Below are positions 8,790 to 18,629 of a stretch of DNA of 39,279 bases, in pieces (positions within the stretch are counted from its first letter, which is position 1; every line of letters starts with the position of its first letter). The stretch is from an uncultured Actinomycetales bacterium (GTDB taxonomy: Bacteria > Actinomycetota > Actinomycetes > S36-B12): assembly GCA_913063435.1 (NCBI GenBank), contig CAJXYI010000025.1:1-39279 (forward strand). The letters run 5' to 3'. Under the pieces are notes generated by a model, which was not told where the DNA came from, did not search any database, and worked only from the letters and a program-made list of their open reading frames with translations. A program made the translations under genes and the position numbers.

Positions 8790-9200
8790 GTGTCGCAGCG
8801 CACCCTTGTCCTGGTCAAGCCCGACGGCGTCGCACGAGGTCTGGTCGGTGAGATCCTCGGGCGTATCGAGCGCAAGGGTTTCACGATCGTGGCCCTCGAG
8901 CAGCGCACGCTGACCGCCGAGATCGCCGAAGCACACTACGCCGAGCACAGGGACAAGCCGTTCTTCGCCGATCTGGTTTCCTTCATCACCTCTGCACCAT
9001 TGGTCGCAGCCGTCATCGAGGGTCCCGAAGCGATTGCGAGTTGGCGCAGCATGATGGGCGCGACGAATCCGGCCAACGCGGCACCGGGAACGATTCGCGG
9101 TGACCTGGCCACCGAGACGCAGAACAACGTCACCCACGGATCTGATTCCCCGGAGTCCGCGGCTCGCGAGATCGCCCTGTTCTTCCCGCACCTGGGCTAG
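8790..9200 (+). CDS. ndk: nucleoside-diphosphate kinase
   Basis: Ndk transfers the terminal phosphate of ATP to nucleoside diphosphates through a phosphohistidine. The active-site motif NVTHGSDS places the catalytic histidine at residue 116. The N-terminus ([14 protein letters not shown]) and C-terminal EIALFFP are typical, as is the length of 136 residues. GTG 8790 is chosen because GAGGAGA lies nine bases upstream and the protein then starts as the family does. An upstream TTG at 8772 would include the ribosome site in the coding region. Confidence 0.97.
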   Translation: MSQRTLVLVKPDGVARGLVGEILGRIERKGFTIVALEQRTLTAEIAEAHYAEHRDKPFFADLVSFITSAPLVAAVIEGPEAIASWRSMMGATNPANAAPGTIRGDLATETQNNVTHGSDSPESAAREIALFFPHLG

Positions 9201-9211
9201 GGCGTACCTCG

Positions 9212-10588
9212 ATGCCCCTCTCGACGCCGCGCGGTGCGCGTCGCCGACTGGTCACCGCGGGATCCACGCTCGGGGTCAGCGGTGCGGCGACCTGGGGCGT
9301 GCGGCGGCCGAGCCTGATGCCGTGGCCATCCTGGGTGGGACCCGTGGTCACCGGTGCTGTTGCGGCCGGTTCGGCTGCGGCGACCTGGTCGGTGGTGGAC
9401 ACCCTGGTTCACGCCTGGCAGCGCCCCGGTCTGCTGGTGCGTCGCCCCGTGATCGCCCTCGTTGCAGCCGGGGGAGTGCTCGCGGTGGCGGCTGCGGCTC
9501 GAGCCGTGATGCTGCCCCGGCTCGAACAGGTCGGTCGCGATCGCGATCCCGGCCTCGATGAGCCGCCGACGTCCTCGCTGGTATCCGGTAGTTCGCAGTC
9601 GTCGGTGTCCTATGCCTCGCTGGGACGTGAGGGAGCTCGATTCGTCCACACCACCACGGCAGCGGGGGACATCGCCGAGGTCATGGAGACACCTGCCGTC
9701 GCCGAGCCGATCCGGGTCTTCGTCGGTGTCGAGTCGGCGTCTTCACCCGAGCAGCGGGTCGAACTTGCCATCGCCGAAATGCGACGGACCGGCGCATTCG
9801 GGCGTTCGACCATTGTCATCCAGTCACCCGCGGGCAGCGGCTATGCCAATCCCACGCCTGTGCAGGTCGTCGAGATCGCCACGTTGGGTGACTGCGCAAG
9901 CGTCGCTGTCGGTTACGGACTGCTGCCGTCGTTTTTGTCCTTGGACAAGATCGATGTCGCTGCACGCACTCAGCGACTCTTGCTCGATGCGGTCTTCCAT
10001 GAGTTGAGTGACCGGGATGCGAAAGATCGACCGAAGGTCCTGCTGTATGGCGAGAGTCTCGGTGCGCGTGTTCAACAGCGTGCGCTCGAACCGCATGAAT
10101 TGGTCGAGCGTGATGTCCATTCAGCACTGTGGGTCGGTACTCCGGGTGGCCGTGACAGTGATCGTTTTCGCTCGATGCTGACCGAACCGCCCGTGATCGT
10201 CGATCGCCCCGAGCAATTGCCACACCCTTTGCCGCAGCCGCATCCACGAGTGTGGTTCCTCGAACATGACGGTGATCCCGTTGTGCGGTTCCGCCGCGAC
10301 CTGGTGCACCGCCGCCCGGAGTGGTTGGCGCAGCATCCCCGAGGACGGCATGTTCCCGATGAGATGCGTTGGATGCCGGTGATCACGTGGATCCAGGTCC
10401 TCGTCGACCCCCTCTTCGCCACGCACGTGACTCCGGGGGAATTCGACAGCAGGGGACACGATTACCGCGCCGATCTCGGTGCCGTCGTCGCCGCTGCCTT
10501 CGATCTGGCCTTCACTGACGAGGCGGTGGAGCGCCTCGAGGCGGGCCTGCGACGCCTCGAGGTTGCGCGAGCGCAGATGTTCGCCTGA
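9212..10588 (+). CDS. Abhydrolase_9-type alpha/beta hydrolase with membrane N-terminus
   Basis: The 458-residue protein has hydrophobic segments in the first 100 residues (about 40-62 and 78-97). A catalytic region follows with a nucleophile elbow GESLG, serine at residue 282, after the strand KVLLYGES. The later segments SALWVGTPGG and VWFLEHDGDPV fit the alpha/beta hydrolase_9 family of actinobacteria. The substrate is unknown; a role with membrane lipids or the cell envelope would be inference. It starts 11 bases after ndk without an obvious ribosome site. The usual actinobacterial order runs ndk to mreB, so this hydrolase is inserted between them. Confidence 0.75.
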   Translation: MPLSTPRGARRRLVTAGSTLGVSGAATWGVRRPSLMPWPSWVGPVVTGAVAAGSAAATWSVVDTLVHAWQRPGLLVRRPVIALVAAGGVLAVAAAARAVMLPRLEQVGRDRDPGLDEPPTSSLVSGSSQSSVSYASLGREGARFVHTTTAAGDIAEVMETPAVAEPIRVFVGVESASSPEQRVELAIAEMRRTGAFGRSTIVIQSPAGSGYANPTPVQVVEIATLGDCASVAVGYGLLPSFLSLDKIDVAARTQRLLLDAVFHELSDRDAKDRPKVLLYGESLGARVQQRALEPHELVERDVHSALWVGTPGGRDSDRFRSMLTEPPVIVDRPEQLPHPLPQPHPRVWFLEHDGDPVVRFRRDLVHRRPEWLAQHPRGRHVPDEMRWMPVITWIQVLVDPLFATHVTPGEFDSRGHDYRADLGAVVAAAFDLAFTDEAVERLEAGLRRLEVARAQMFA

Positions 10589-10620
10589 TCCGTCCCCTCG
10601 CGGGGGCCGGTTGACCTCAC

Positions 10621-10652
10621 TTGACACGGCAGTCACGCGCCTCGCCTACCAT
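10621..10652 (+). promoter_or_regulatory. promoter of the mre cluster
   Basis: TTGACA (10621-10626) and TACCAT (10647-10652) resemble -35 and -10 boxes with a rather long 20-base spacer. A second TTGACC lies just upstream, at 10611-10616. The leader to the mreB GTG would be about 55 bases. This is the best -35 match in the window. Confidence 0.5.
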
Positions 10653-10711
10653 GGGGAGACCAACGTCGGCACGAACGTGCCCGCCAGCACCGGGGAAAGT
10701 GAGACAAACAG

Positions 10712-11743
10712 GTGTCGAACACGATGTCGTTCGTCGGCCGCGATATGGCCGTCGACCTCGGCACGGCCAACACGTTGGTCTATGTGCGCGGGCGTGGAAT
10801 CGCGCTCAATGAACCCTCCGTCGTCGCGATCAACCAGAACACCGGTGGCATCCTCGCGGTCGGATCAGACGCCAAGCGGATGATCGGTCGGACCCCGGGC
10901 AACATCGTCGCCATCCGCCCGCTCAAGGACGGGGTCATCGCAGATTTCGACACCACAGAGCGAATGCTGCGCTATTTCATCCAGAAGGTGCATCGCCGTC
11001 GCCATCTCGCCAAGCCTCGACTTGTGATCTGCGTTCCCTCCGGGATCACCGGTGTCGAGCAGCGTGCGGTGAAGGATGCCGGTTATGCGGCGGGCGCCCG
11101 CAAGGTCTACATCATCGAGGAACCGATGGCTGCGGCGATCGGTGCGAACCTTCCGGTTCACGAACCGACCGGCAACATGGTCGTCGATATCGGTGGTGGA
11201 ACCACCGAGGTCGCTGTCATTTCCCTCGGTGGCATCGTGACATCGATCTCCATTCGCGTTGGTGGCGACGAGCTCGATAACGCGATCATTCAGTACATCA
11301 AGAAGGAGTACTCGCTGCTGCTCGGCGAGCGCACCGCCGAAGAGATCAAGGTGGCGATCGCATCGGCATTCCCGATGCCCGATGAGCCGCACGCTGAGAT
11401 TCGCGGCCGCGACCTCGTGAGTGGACTTCCGCGCACCGTCGTGGTGACGGCTGATGAGATCCGCAAAGCGATCGAAGAACCCGTGAATGCGATCGTCGAT
11501 GTCGTCAAGACCACGCTGGACCGCACCCCGCCGGAACTGTCCGGAGACATCATGGATCGCGGAATCGTGCTCACCGGTGGCGGTGCCCTCCTGCGTGGGC
11601 TCGATGAGCGCCTGCGGCACGAGACCGGTATGCCCATCGTTGTTGCCGATGACCCACTCGATTGCGTCGCGTTGGGGTCCGGCAAGTGCGTGGAGGAGTT
11701 CGAGGCCCTGCAGCAGGTCCTGATCTCCGAACCGCGCCACTAG
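10712..11743 (+). CDS. mreB: rod shape-determining actin homologue MreB
   Basis: MreB is a bacterial actin that polymerises under the membrane and positions the elongation machinery. Phosphate-binding motif 1 is DLGTAN (Asp15 on). Motif 2 is [16 protein letters not shown] (Asp159 on). The adenosine motif [16 protein letters not shown] is near residue 285. The 343-residue length is normal. GTG 10712 is used; ATG 10724 is a close in-frame alternative without a better ribosome site. It leads a cluster with mreC, mreD, mrdA and rodA that encodes a complete elongasome core. Confidence 0.96.
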   Translation: MSNTMSFVGRDMAVDLGTANTLVYVRGRGIALNEPSVVAINQNTGGILAVGSDAKRMIGRTPGNIVAIRPLKDGVIADFDTTERMLRYFIQKVHRRRHLAKPRLVICVPSGITGVEQRAVKDAGYAAGARKVYIIEEPMAAAIGANLPVHEPTGNMVVDIGGGTTEVAVISLGGIVTSISIRVGGDELDNAIIQYIKKEYSLLLGERTAEEIKVAIASAFPMPDEPHAEIRGRDLVSGLPRTVVVTADEIRKAIEEPVNAIVDVVKTTLDRTPPELSGDIMDRGIVLTGGGALLRGLDERLRHETGMPIVVADDPLDCVALGSGKCVEEFEALQQVLISEPRH

Positions 11744-11768
11744 GCCACCGGCGAATCCGGCACCCACC

Positions 11769-12644
11769 GTGAAGGATGTGCGACGGGCGCGCCTGATCCT
11801 GGCGATCTTCGTTCTCGCCTCGATCACGCTGATCGTCTTGGATCTGCGTGGCGGTACGGGTGGTCCGCTGCAACCGCTGCGCTCGGCTACCGCCGCGGTT
11901 TTCGGGCCGCTCGAACGAGGGATCACCGCGGTGTTCTCGCCGGTCGGTCGACTTGTCGACTCGGTGTCCCAGCTCGGAGATCAGCAAGAGCGCATTGACG
12001 CACTCGAGGCGGAGAACGAGCAGCTGCGGGTGGCCGTCGATACTGCCGGTGTCGATATCGCACGCGTCGCCGAACTCGATGCGCTTCTCGGATTAGCGGC
12101 CGATACCGCCATCGACATCGTGCCCGCGCAGGTGATCGCAGTAGGTCCCGCGCAAGGATTCGCATGGACGGTTGCGATCGATGCGGGTTCGATCGACGGC
12201 ATCGAGGTCGGGATGTCGGTGATCAACGGGGGAGGCCTTCTCGGTCGGACCGTGTCGGTGGGTCCGGACACATCAACCGTGCTGCTGCTCGTTGATGCGA
12301 CGTCGACCGTCGGTGGTCGACTCGCGGGTAGTTCGCAAATCGGCATCGTGTCCGGCTCGGGGCGGCAGGATCTGTTGACGATGCAGTTACTCGATCCGCT
12401 GGCCGCGATCGATGTCGGTGATGTCGTGGTCACCTTCGGCTCCCAGGGAGGTCGCCCATTCGTACCCGGGATTCCCATTGGCAGGGTGGAGTCGGTGAGC
12501 GGAACGCCCGGGCAGTTGACCCGGGTGGCGAATCTGGCGCCCTATGCCGATGCCTCACAGTTGAACCTGGTGGGGGTCGTCGTCTCCCAGCAGCGGACCG
12601 AACCGCGCGGGGTCATCCCCGCGCCGGCACCGGCGGATGAGTAG
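11769..12644 (+). CDS. mreC: rod shape-determining protein MreC
   Basis: MreC is an extracytoplasmic scaffold linking MreB to the penicillin-binding protein and RodA. The 291-residue product has a single N-terminal membrane helix (about residues 9-25) and a short coiled coil (about 75-95, ERIDALEAENEQL). Two beta-barrel domains follow, with the hallmark GFAWTVAIDAGSIDGIEVGM. The last 20 residues are Pro/Ala-rich. It starts with GTG 25 bases after mreB, without a strong ribosome site. Confidence 0.93.
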   Translation: MKDVRRARLILAIFVLASITLIVLDLRGGTGGPLQPLRSATAAVFGPLERGITAVFSPVGRLVDSVSQLGDQQERIDALEAENEQLRVAVDTAGVDIARVAELDALLGLAADTAIDIVPAQVIAVGPAQGFAWTVAIDAGSIDGIEVGMSVINGGGLLGRTVSVGPDTSTVLLLVDATSTVGGRLAGSSQIGIVSGSGRQDLLTMQLLDPLAAIDVGDVVVTFGSQGGRPFVPGIPIGRVESVSGTPGQLTRVANLAPYADASQLNLVGVVVSQQRTEPRGVIPAPAPADE

Positions 12645-12677
12645 CCGGTGGGGTCCTAGAGCGGTGGGTCGATAGAT

Positions 12678-13190
12678 ATGGCGATTCGTCGCGCTGTGCT
12701 GATCGGCAGCCTGGTGGTGCTCGCGGTGCTCATCGAGGTGAGCCTGCTGGCTCCGCTGTCGTGGTGGGCAGCCACCCCGCCACTGGCGCTGGTCGTCGTG
12801 GCGGCTGTCAGCTTCGTCTTCGGCTCGGTGACCGGCGCGGTCACGGGTTTCGCGACGGGTCTGATCCTCGATCTGGCCCCTCCTGCCGTGGGCACCGTCG
12901 GGGCGTCGGCGCTGATCCTGACGCTCATCGGATACGGCCTGGGGCGGGTCTTCGACTCCGATGAGCGGCCCTGGCCCATCACCACGGCCCTGACCGCCCT
13001 CGCCGGTGGTGTCGCCGTGGTGGCCGCAGCCGCCCTGGGGGGCCTCCTGGGTGATTCCCGGGTGCGGTGGGAGGAGGTACCCTCGATGACGGTGGCTGCC
13101 GCCGTGTACGCCGGGGTCCTCGCCCTCGTGGTCGTGCCCCTCGTGCGCTGGGTCAGCCGCCGAGTAGTGCCCGAGGCGTTCCCCCGCTGA
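12678..13190 (+). CDS. mreD: rod shape-determining membrane protein MreD
   Basis: This is a 170-residue integral membrane protein with about five hydrophobic helices and few charged residues outside loops. MreD is recognised by size, topology and position between mreC and the class B penicillin-binding protein rather than by strong motifs. The GALILDLAPP-like segment around residues 62-74 (FATGLILDLAPPAVGTVG) is typical. It probably acts in the membrane as part of the elongation complex. Confidence 0.88.
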   Translation: MAIRRAVLIGSLVVLAVLIEVSLLAPLSWWAATPPLALVVVAAVSFVFGSVTGAVTGFATGLILDLAPPAVGTVGASALILTLIGYGLGRVFDSDERPWPITTALTALAGGVAVVAAAALGGLLGDSRVRWEEVPSMTVAAAVYAGVLALVVVPLVRWVSRRVVPEAFPR

Positions 13191-13302
13191 GGGAGGCCGG
13201 AACGCACGACTTCCCCGGTGCGTCGTAGCCGCGGCAGTCGTGCCTGGCGAGCCACGTTCGGCTCAGCGGACGAACCGGCGACCAGATCGGTGAAGGAGGA
13301 GC

Positions 13303-15471
13303 ATGAGCGAACGTTCCTCCCTGCGCTTGATCGTGCTCGGTGTGCTCCTGATCTCCCTGATCGGCACCCTGGTCGCTCGACTGTCCTATCTGCAGCTCGT
13401 CGCCGGTGATTCCCTGCGCGCGGCCGCGGCCAATAACTCCACCCGCGAGGTCATCGCCCCCTCGGTGCGAGGTCTGATCCTCGACCAGTGGGGCCGACCG
13501 CTGGTCGCCAACCGGGTCTCCCTCGTCGTCTCCGTCGATCGCATGGCACTGGATCGAGAGGAAGACGATGGCGACCAGATCATCGCCAACCTCGCCGGTG
13601 CCTTGGACATGCCACAGGAGGAACTGGCGCTGCGTCTGGTGCCCTGCGGACAGGAGGGAGCGGCTCCGCCTCCGGTGTGCTGGGACGGTTCGCCCTATCA
13701 GCCGATCCCCGTCGCCAAGGATGTCGACACCGAGACCGCTCTGGCGATCATGGAACGGCGCAGCGAGTTCCCCGGAGTGACGGCGCAACTGGAAGCGGTG
13801 CGCGAATATCCCCGGCCCTTCAACGCGAATATGGCGCATCTGCTCGGCTACGTCGGTCCGGTCTCGCAGGACCAACTCGATGAACAGGGCGACACCACCG
13901 ACCCGGCCCGCTTGCGCAGCCGCGACATCGTCGGCCGAACCGGTTTGGAAGCTCAGTACGACGATCAATTGCGTGGCATCCCGGGTATCACCACCTTGGC
14001 GGTCGACACCGTCGGCCGGGTGACCGGCACACTCGACATCACCGAAGCGGTTCCCGGCAACTACGTTGTGACGCACATCGATGCGCATCTGCAAGCAGTC
14101 GTCGAGGAGCAGCTGCTCGCCGCGGTCGAGCGGGCCCGGGCGTTGGGCAACCAGGGCACCTCGGGCGCGGCTGTCGTGGTCGACGTGCAAACCGGCGGAG
14201 TGCTGGCCATGGCCAGCTATCCGACCTACGACCCCGAACTTTGGGTGGGCGGCATCACCCGCAAGGCGTACGAACGACTACTGGAGAGCAAGGCGCTGTC
14301 GTCCAATGCAGTGCAAGGTACCTTCCCTCCGGGTTCGACGTTCAAACCCGTCACCACCTGGGCCGCCGCACAGGAAGGCTATGACCTGGAGGGCACCTAC
14401 GACTGCCCGAGCGACTACGAGGTGGGTTCTCAGACATTCCGAAACTTCGAATCCGAAGGGTTCGGTCCGATCTCCTTGCAGCGTGCTCTCGAAGTGTCGT
14501 GCAACACCGTGTTCTATCGGCTCGCCGACGAGATGTGGCTGACCGCCGGAGGCAATGCCGCAACCTTGGATTCACCCGATCCGATCGCCGATGCAGCAGC
14601 ACGATTCGGCTTGGGTCGACCGACCGGGATCGACCTCCCCGGAGAAGCCGGTGGATTGGTGTCGGGTCGGCTGGAGAAGCAGCGCACGTGGGAGGAACGT
14701 CGCGACAACTGGTGCGCATCAGCCAAGGACGGCTATCCCGAAACCCGCGAGGAAGATCCCGAACTGGCCGACTACTTCACGGCATTGGCGAAGGAGAACT
14801 GCCTAGACGGTTTCCGTTGGCGTAACGGTGACGCGATCAACGCATCGATCGGCCAGGGCGACACGGCAGTGACTCCCTTGCAGATGGCGATGCTGTATGC
14901 CGCGATCGCTAACGGTGGTCGGATCCTGGAACCGCACGTCGCCAAAGCCGTCTTGACAAGCAGCGGCGAGGTCGTGCGCGAGATCGAACCGGTCGTGACC
15001 GGAGAGCTCGCAGATGAACAGACCCTGGAGTGGCTGCGCGAGTCACTGGCCGCGGTCACAGTCGAGGGCACCGGCCGCGCACCGTTCGAAGGATTCCCCC
15101 TCGATGTCGTTCCGATCGCGTCCAAGACCGGATCAGCGCAGGTGTTCGGCAACGACACATCGATCGGCTGGTTCGCAAGCTTCGCACCGGCGGATGATCC
15201 GCGCTATGCCGTGGTGATGATGGTCACCGAGGGCGGCACCGGTTCGGCGGCCGTGGGACCGAGCGTGCGGGCCGTCTATGAGCAGATGTTCGGTGTCGCC
15301 GGGGGTGTGGTGGATCCCGATCGCAGTGTCCTCATCGATGGGGAACCATCGGCGGATCTGCCGATCGTGCGAGCGGATGGCACTCCGATCACGCCAGGAA
15401 TGCGCACACCGGATCTCACCGGTGATGGCCAGGATGCGGCAACGCGTCGTGGATCGCAGGGGCTGCTGTGA
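13303..15471 (+). CDS. mrdA: penicillin-binding protein 2 (class B transpeptidase)
   Basis: This DD-transpeptidase cross-links peptidoglycan during elongation, paired with RodA. Its 722 residues comprise an N-terminal membrane anchor (about residues 8-28), a dimerisation/pedestal domain with RGLILDQWGRPL, and a transpeptidase domain. The three catalytic motifs are visible: STFK at residues 345-348 (Ser345 nucleophile), SCN at 399-401 and KTG at 608-610. ATG 13303 has AAGGAGGA just upstream. The long tail after the catalytic domain (from about residue 670) is not conserved. The stop overlaps rodA by GTGA. Confidence 0.96.
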   Translation: MSERSSLRLIVLGVLLISLIGTLVARLSYLQLVAGDSLRAAAANNSTREVIAPSVRGLILDQWGRPLVANRVSLVVSVDRMALDREEDDGDQIIANLAGALDMPQEELALRLVPCGQEGAAPPPVCWDGSPYQPIPVAKDVDTETALAIMERRSEFPGVTAQLEAVREYPRPFNANMAHLLGYVGPVSQDQLDEQGDTTDPARLRSRDIVGRTGLEAQYDDQLRGIPGITTLAVDTVGRVTGTLDITEAVPGNYVVTHIDAHLQAVVEEQLLAAVERARALGNQGTSGAAVVVDVQTGGVLAMASYPTYDPELWVGGITRKAYERLLESKALSSNAVQGTFPPGSTFKPVTTWAAAQEGYDLEGTYDCPSDYEVGSQTFRNFESEGFGPISLQRALEVSCNTVFYRLADEMWLTAGGNAATLDSPDPIADAAARFGLGRPTGIDLPGEAGGLVSGRLEKQRTWEERRDNWCASAKDGYPETREEDPELADYFTALAKENCLDGFRWRNGDAINASIGQGDTAVTPLQMAMLYAAIANGGRILEPHVAKAVLTSSGEVVREIEPVVTGELADEQTLEWLRESLAAVTVEGTGRAPFEGFPLDVVPIASKTGSAQVFGNDTSIGWFASFAPADDPRYAVVMMVTEGGTGSAAVGPSVRAVYEQMFGVAGGVVDPDRSVLIDGEPSADLPIVRADGTPITPGMRTPDLTGDGQDAATRRGSQGLL

Positions 15472-16640
15472 GCACGGCCGAATCGCAGACGCAGCGTTAC
15501 GTCGGCGCGGTCGCCCAGGACCGGCAGTCCTATCTGCGACGCATGGACTGGTGGCTCGTGGTCTCCGCTCTTCTGCTATCCGCGGGTAGCACGGTTTTCG
15601 TGTGGTCGGCCAGTCGCGCCGATCTTGCACCCGAGGACGATCCCCAGTATTTCCTGGTGCGCCACACCATCAACATCGTGATCGGGATCGTGCTCGCCTT
15701 CGCCGTATCGAAGTTGGATTTCCGGCTGCTGCGTGCCTACACGCCCGTGCTCTACGTCGTATCGATCCTGGGCATCCTGCTCGTCTATACCCCGCTCGGC
15801 GTCACCATCGCCGGCGCTCGGGCGTGGATTTCACTGCCGGGAGGTTTCACCGTCCAGCCCGCCGAACTCGGCAAGGTCGCCATCATCCTCGTGATGGCAC
15901 TCGTACTCGCCGAGAAACGCGATGCTGAGAACGAGCCGCGAGATCGCGATGTGATTCTGGCCCTCGCACTCGCGGCCGTGCCGATCGGCCTGGTTCTGTT
16001 GCAGAACGACACCGGGACAGCGCTGATCATGGCCGTCATCGTGGTCACCATCGTTGCCGTGTCGGGTGCACCAAGACGATGGGTGGCGGGCCTCATCGGT
16101 GGCGGTGTGCTCGCGGTGTTCGTCGCGTTGCAGGTGGGAATCATCCAGGATTACCAGATCGCACGCTTGACCTCCTTCTTGAATCCTGATGGCGCCGAAG
16201 GTGCGGCGGCGTACAACGCCACGCAGGCTCGTATCGCGATCGGTGGTGGCGGGTGGTTCGGCCACGGACTGTTCTCCGGACCGCAGACGCAGGGCAATTT
16301 CGTCCCCGTCAATGAAAGCGACTTCATCTTCACCGTCATCGCAGAAGAAGCGGGCTATATCGGTGCTCTCGCGTTCATCATCGGATTGAGCATCGTGCTG
16401 TGGCGGGGAATGCGCATCGCCCTGGGTGCAGATGATCTCTTCGGTCGCCTCGTGGCGACGGGTGTGGTGGCGTGGCTTGCCTTCCAGTCCTTCCAGAATA
16501 TCGGCATGAATCTCGGGATCATGCCGATCACCGGAGTGCCCCTCCCCTTCGTCTCCTACGGGGGCACGTCGATGTTCGCATCGTGGATAGCACTCGGACT
16601 GCTCGCCAATGTGAGAGTGCACACCGCGGCCAAGCCGTAG
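15468..16640 (+). CDS. rodA: SEDS-family peptidoglycan polymerase RodA
   Basis: RodA is a glycosyltransferase that polymerises lipid II and pairs with PBP2. The 390-residue protein has about ten membrane helices. Family segments are present: WISLPGGFTVQPAELGKV, the extracellular NESDFIFTVIAEE loop, and GVPLPFVSYGGTS near the C-terminus. The GTG start overlaps the mrdA stop codon by four bases, so polymerase and transpeptidase are translationally coupled. The neighbouring mre genes favour RodA over FtsW. Confidence 0.95.
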   Translation: MSTAESQTQRYVGAVAQDRQSYLRRMDWWLVVSALLLSAGSTVFVWSASRADLAPEDDPQYFLVRHTINIVIGIVLAFAVSKLDFRLLRAYTPVLYVVSILGILLVYTPLGVTIAGARAWISLPGGFTVQPAELGKVAIILVMALVLAEKRDAENEPRDRDVILALALAAVPIGLVLLQNDTGTALIMAVIVVTIVAVSGAPRRWVAGLIGGGVLAVFVALQVGIIQDYQIARLTSFLNPDGAEGAAAYNATQARIAIGGGGWFGHGLFSGPQTQGNFVPVNESDFIFTVIAEEAGYIGALAFIIGLSIVLWRGMRIALGADDLFGRLVATGVVAWLAFQSFQNIGMNLGIMPITGVPLPFVSYGGTSMFASWIALGLLANVRVHTAAKP

Positions 16641-16669
16641 AACTCGACTCTGCCCACCGACGTACCGGC

Positions 16670-16675
16670 TACCCT
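16670..16675 (+). promoter_or_regulatory. -10 box of a probable leaderless promoter for the TIGR03960 gene
   Basis: TACCCT lies exactly seven bases before the ATG at 16683, and no Shine-Dalgarno sequence is present between them. The start of transcription is expected at or next to the A of ATG. Confidence 0.5.
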
Positions 16676-16682
16676 GATAGTC

Positions 16683-18629
16683 ATGACCACGACGTCGAAC
16701 CTGGGTGCCCCCGAATCGGTCTTCGGCCAGCTCGAGCAGGTTCTGCCGCTGGTCGCCAAACCGATTCAGTACGTCGGCGGTGAGGTCAACTCAGTGATCA
16801 AGGAGTGGAGCGACACCTCCGTGCGCTGGGTGCTGATGTATCCCGATGCCTATGAGGTCGGTGCCCCCAATCAGGGCGTGCAGATCCTGTACGAGGTCAT
16901 CAACGGAGTCCAGGACGCACTTGCCGAGCGCACCTATGCGGTGTGGCCCGACCTCGAGGCGCTGATGCGCGAACGCGGTATCCCGCAGTTCACCGTGGAT
17001 GCTCATCGACCGGTCCGTTCCTTCGATGTGTTCGGGCTGTCCTTCGCCACCGAACTCGGCTACACCAACATGCTGACGGCTTTGGATCTGGCTGGCATCC
17101 CGCTGCACGCGGTCGATCGCACCGATGACGATCCGCTCGTGGTCGCCGGAGGCCACGCCGCATTCAACCCCGAACCGATCGCCGACTTCATCGACGCTGC
17201 GGTGCTCGGGGATGGCGAGCAGGCGGCATTGACTATCACCGACCTCGTTCGTGATTTCAAGGCAGAAGGTTCGCCGGGTGGCCGCGGTGAGCTGCTGCTG
17301 CGCCTTGCCCGATCGGGTGTGGCATACGTGCCATCGTTCTACGATGTCGAATACCTGCCTGATGGCCGGATCCGCCGGGTTATTCCACGCAACGCCGACA
17401 TTCCGTGGCGGGTAGCCAAGCACACGGTGATGGATCTCGATGATTGGGATTATCCGCGCGCGCCGCTGGTGCCGCTGGCAGAGACGGTGCACGAGCGGAT
17501 GAGCGTCGAAATCTTCCGCGGGTGCACACGCGGATGTCGGTTCTGCCAAGCGGGCATGATCACCCGACCGGTGCGCGAACGCAGCAAGGCGGGCATCGAG
17601 TCGATGGTCGAGCGGGGGCTGAGTGCCACCGGATTCGAGGAAGTCGGACTGCTGTCGTTGTCCAGTGCCGATCATTCCGAGATCGCACCGCTGACGACGT
17701 CGCTGGCCGACTGCTACACCGATTCCCAGGTTTCGCTGTCGTTACCGAGCACGCGGGTCGACGCCTTCAATGTCGATCTCGCCAATGAACTATCCCGCAA
17801 CGGACGTCGAAGTGGCTTGACGTTCGCTCCCGAAGGCGGCAGCGAACGTTTGCGCCGGGTCATCAACAAGCAGGTGAGCGAAGAAGACCTGATCCGGACC
17901 GTCACCACGGCATATTCGGCCGGCTGGCGGCAGGTGAAGTTGTATTTCATGTGCGGATTGCCGACCGAAACCGATGAGGACGTGCTCCAGATCGCTCGCA
18001 TGGCGGCTGAGGTGATCCGGGTCGGCCGCGAGGTGAGTGGTCGCCGCGACATCCGGTGCACGGTGTCGATCGGTGGTTTCGTTCCCAAGCCCCACACCCC
18101 GTTCCAATGGGCGGCCCAACTCGATCACGAGACGACCGATGCCCGGCTGGCCCTGCTGCGTGACGCCATTCGCGCGAATCGCGAATACGGCAAGTCGATC
18201 GGTTTGCGCTATCACGACGGCAAGCCGGGCATCGTCGAAGGATTGCTGTCTCGCGGTGACCGTCGAGTCGGTGCGGTGATCGAGCAGGCCTGGCGTGACG
18301 GGGCCCGGTTCGACGGCTGGAGCGAGCATTTCGACTACGACCGCTGGATGGCGGCAGCTGATCGGGCACTGGCTGAAACAGGTGTCGATGTCGCGTGGTT
18401 CACCACTCGGGAACGTGAACACGTCGAGGTCCTGCCCTGGGACCACCTCGACTCCGGATTGGATCGCGAGTGGTTGTGGGAGGACTGGCAGGACGCGGTG
18501 GAAGAGGTAGAGGTCGAAGACTGCAGGTGGACACCGTGCTTCGACTGCGGGGTGTGCGACCAGATGGGCACGCACATCCAGATCGCCCCTGTGCAGATAG
18601 CGCCGGCGACCATCGGCGTCCGCGAGTGA
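16683..18629 (+). CDS. TIGR03960-type B12-binding-domain radical SAM protein
   Basis: This is a 648-residue radical SAM protein. The iron-sulfur cluster motif is at Cys281, Cys285 and Cys288 (RGCTRGCRFC). A B12-binding-like N-terminal region (about 50-200, including LSFATELGYTNML) precedes the SAM barrel. GGSERLRRVINK and KLYFMCGLPTETD segments are typical of this subfamily. The C-terminal region carries WTPCFDCGVC, a second cysteine cluster that may bind metal. The reaction is unknown. It overlaps the next gene by GTGA, and the two are consistently paired next to the rne/rplU/rpmA group, so a role in RNA or ribosome modification is a reasonable inference. Confidence 0.88.
   Translation: MTTTSNLGAPESVFGQLEQVLPLVAKPIQYVGGEVNSVIKEWSDTSVRWVLMYPDAYEVGAPNQGVQILYEVINGVQDALAERTYAVWPDLEALMRERGIPQFTVDAHRPVRSFDVFGLSFATELGYTNMLTALDLAGIPLHAVDRTDDDPLVVAGGHAAFNPEPIADFIDAAVLGDGEQAALTITDLVRDFKAEGSPGGRGELLLRLARSGVAYVPSFYDVEYLPDGRIRRVIPRNADIPWRVAKHTVMDLDDWDYPRAPLVPLAETVHERMSVEIFRGCTRGCRFCQAGMITRPVRERSKAGIESMVERGLSATGFEEVGLLSLSSADHSEIAPLTTSLADCYTDSQVSLSLPSTRVDAFNVDLANELSRNGRRSGLTFAPEGGSERLRRVINKQVSEEDLIRTVTTAYSAGWRQVKLYFMCGLPTETDEDVLQIARMAAEVIRVGREVSGRRDIRCTVSIGGFVPKPHTPFQWAAQLDHETTDARLALLRDAIRANREYGKSIGLRYHDGKPGIVEGLLSRGDRRVGAVIEQAWRDGARFDGWSEHFDYDRWMAAADRALAETGVDVAWFTTREREHVEVLPWDHLDSGLDREWLWEDWQDAVEEVEVEDCRWTPCFDCGVCDQMGTHIQIAPVQIAPATIGVRE

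Noticed and set aside
13202-13223. ACGCAC/GTGCGT hairpin after mreD as a terminator
   Set aside because: It is only six pairs with a ten-base loop and no T run, and the mre and mrdA genes are expected to be co-transcribed.
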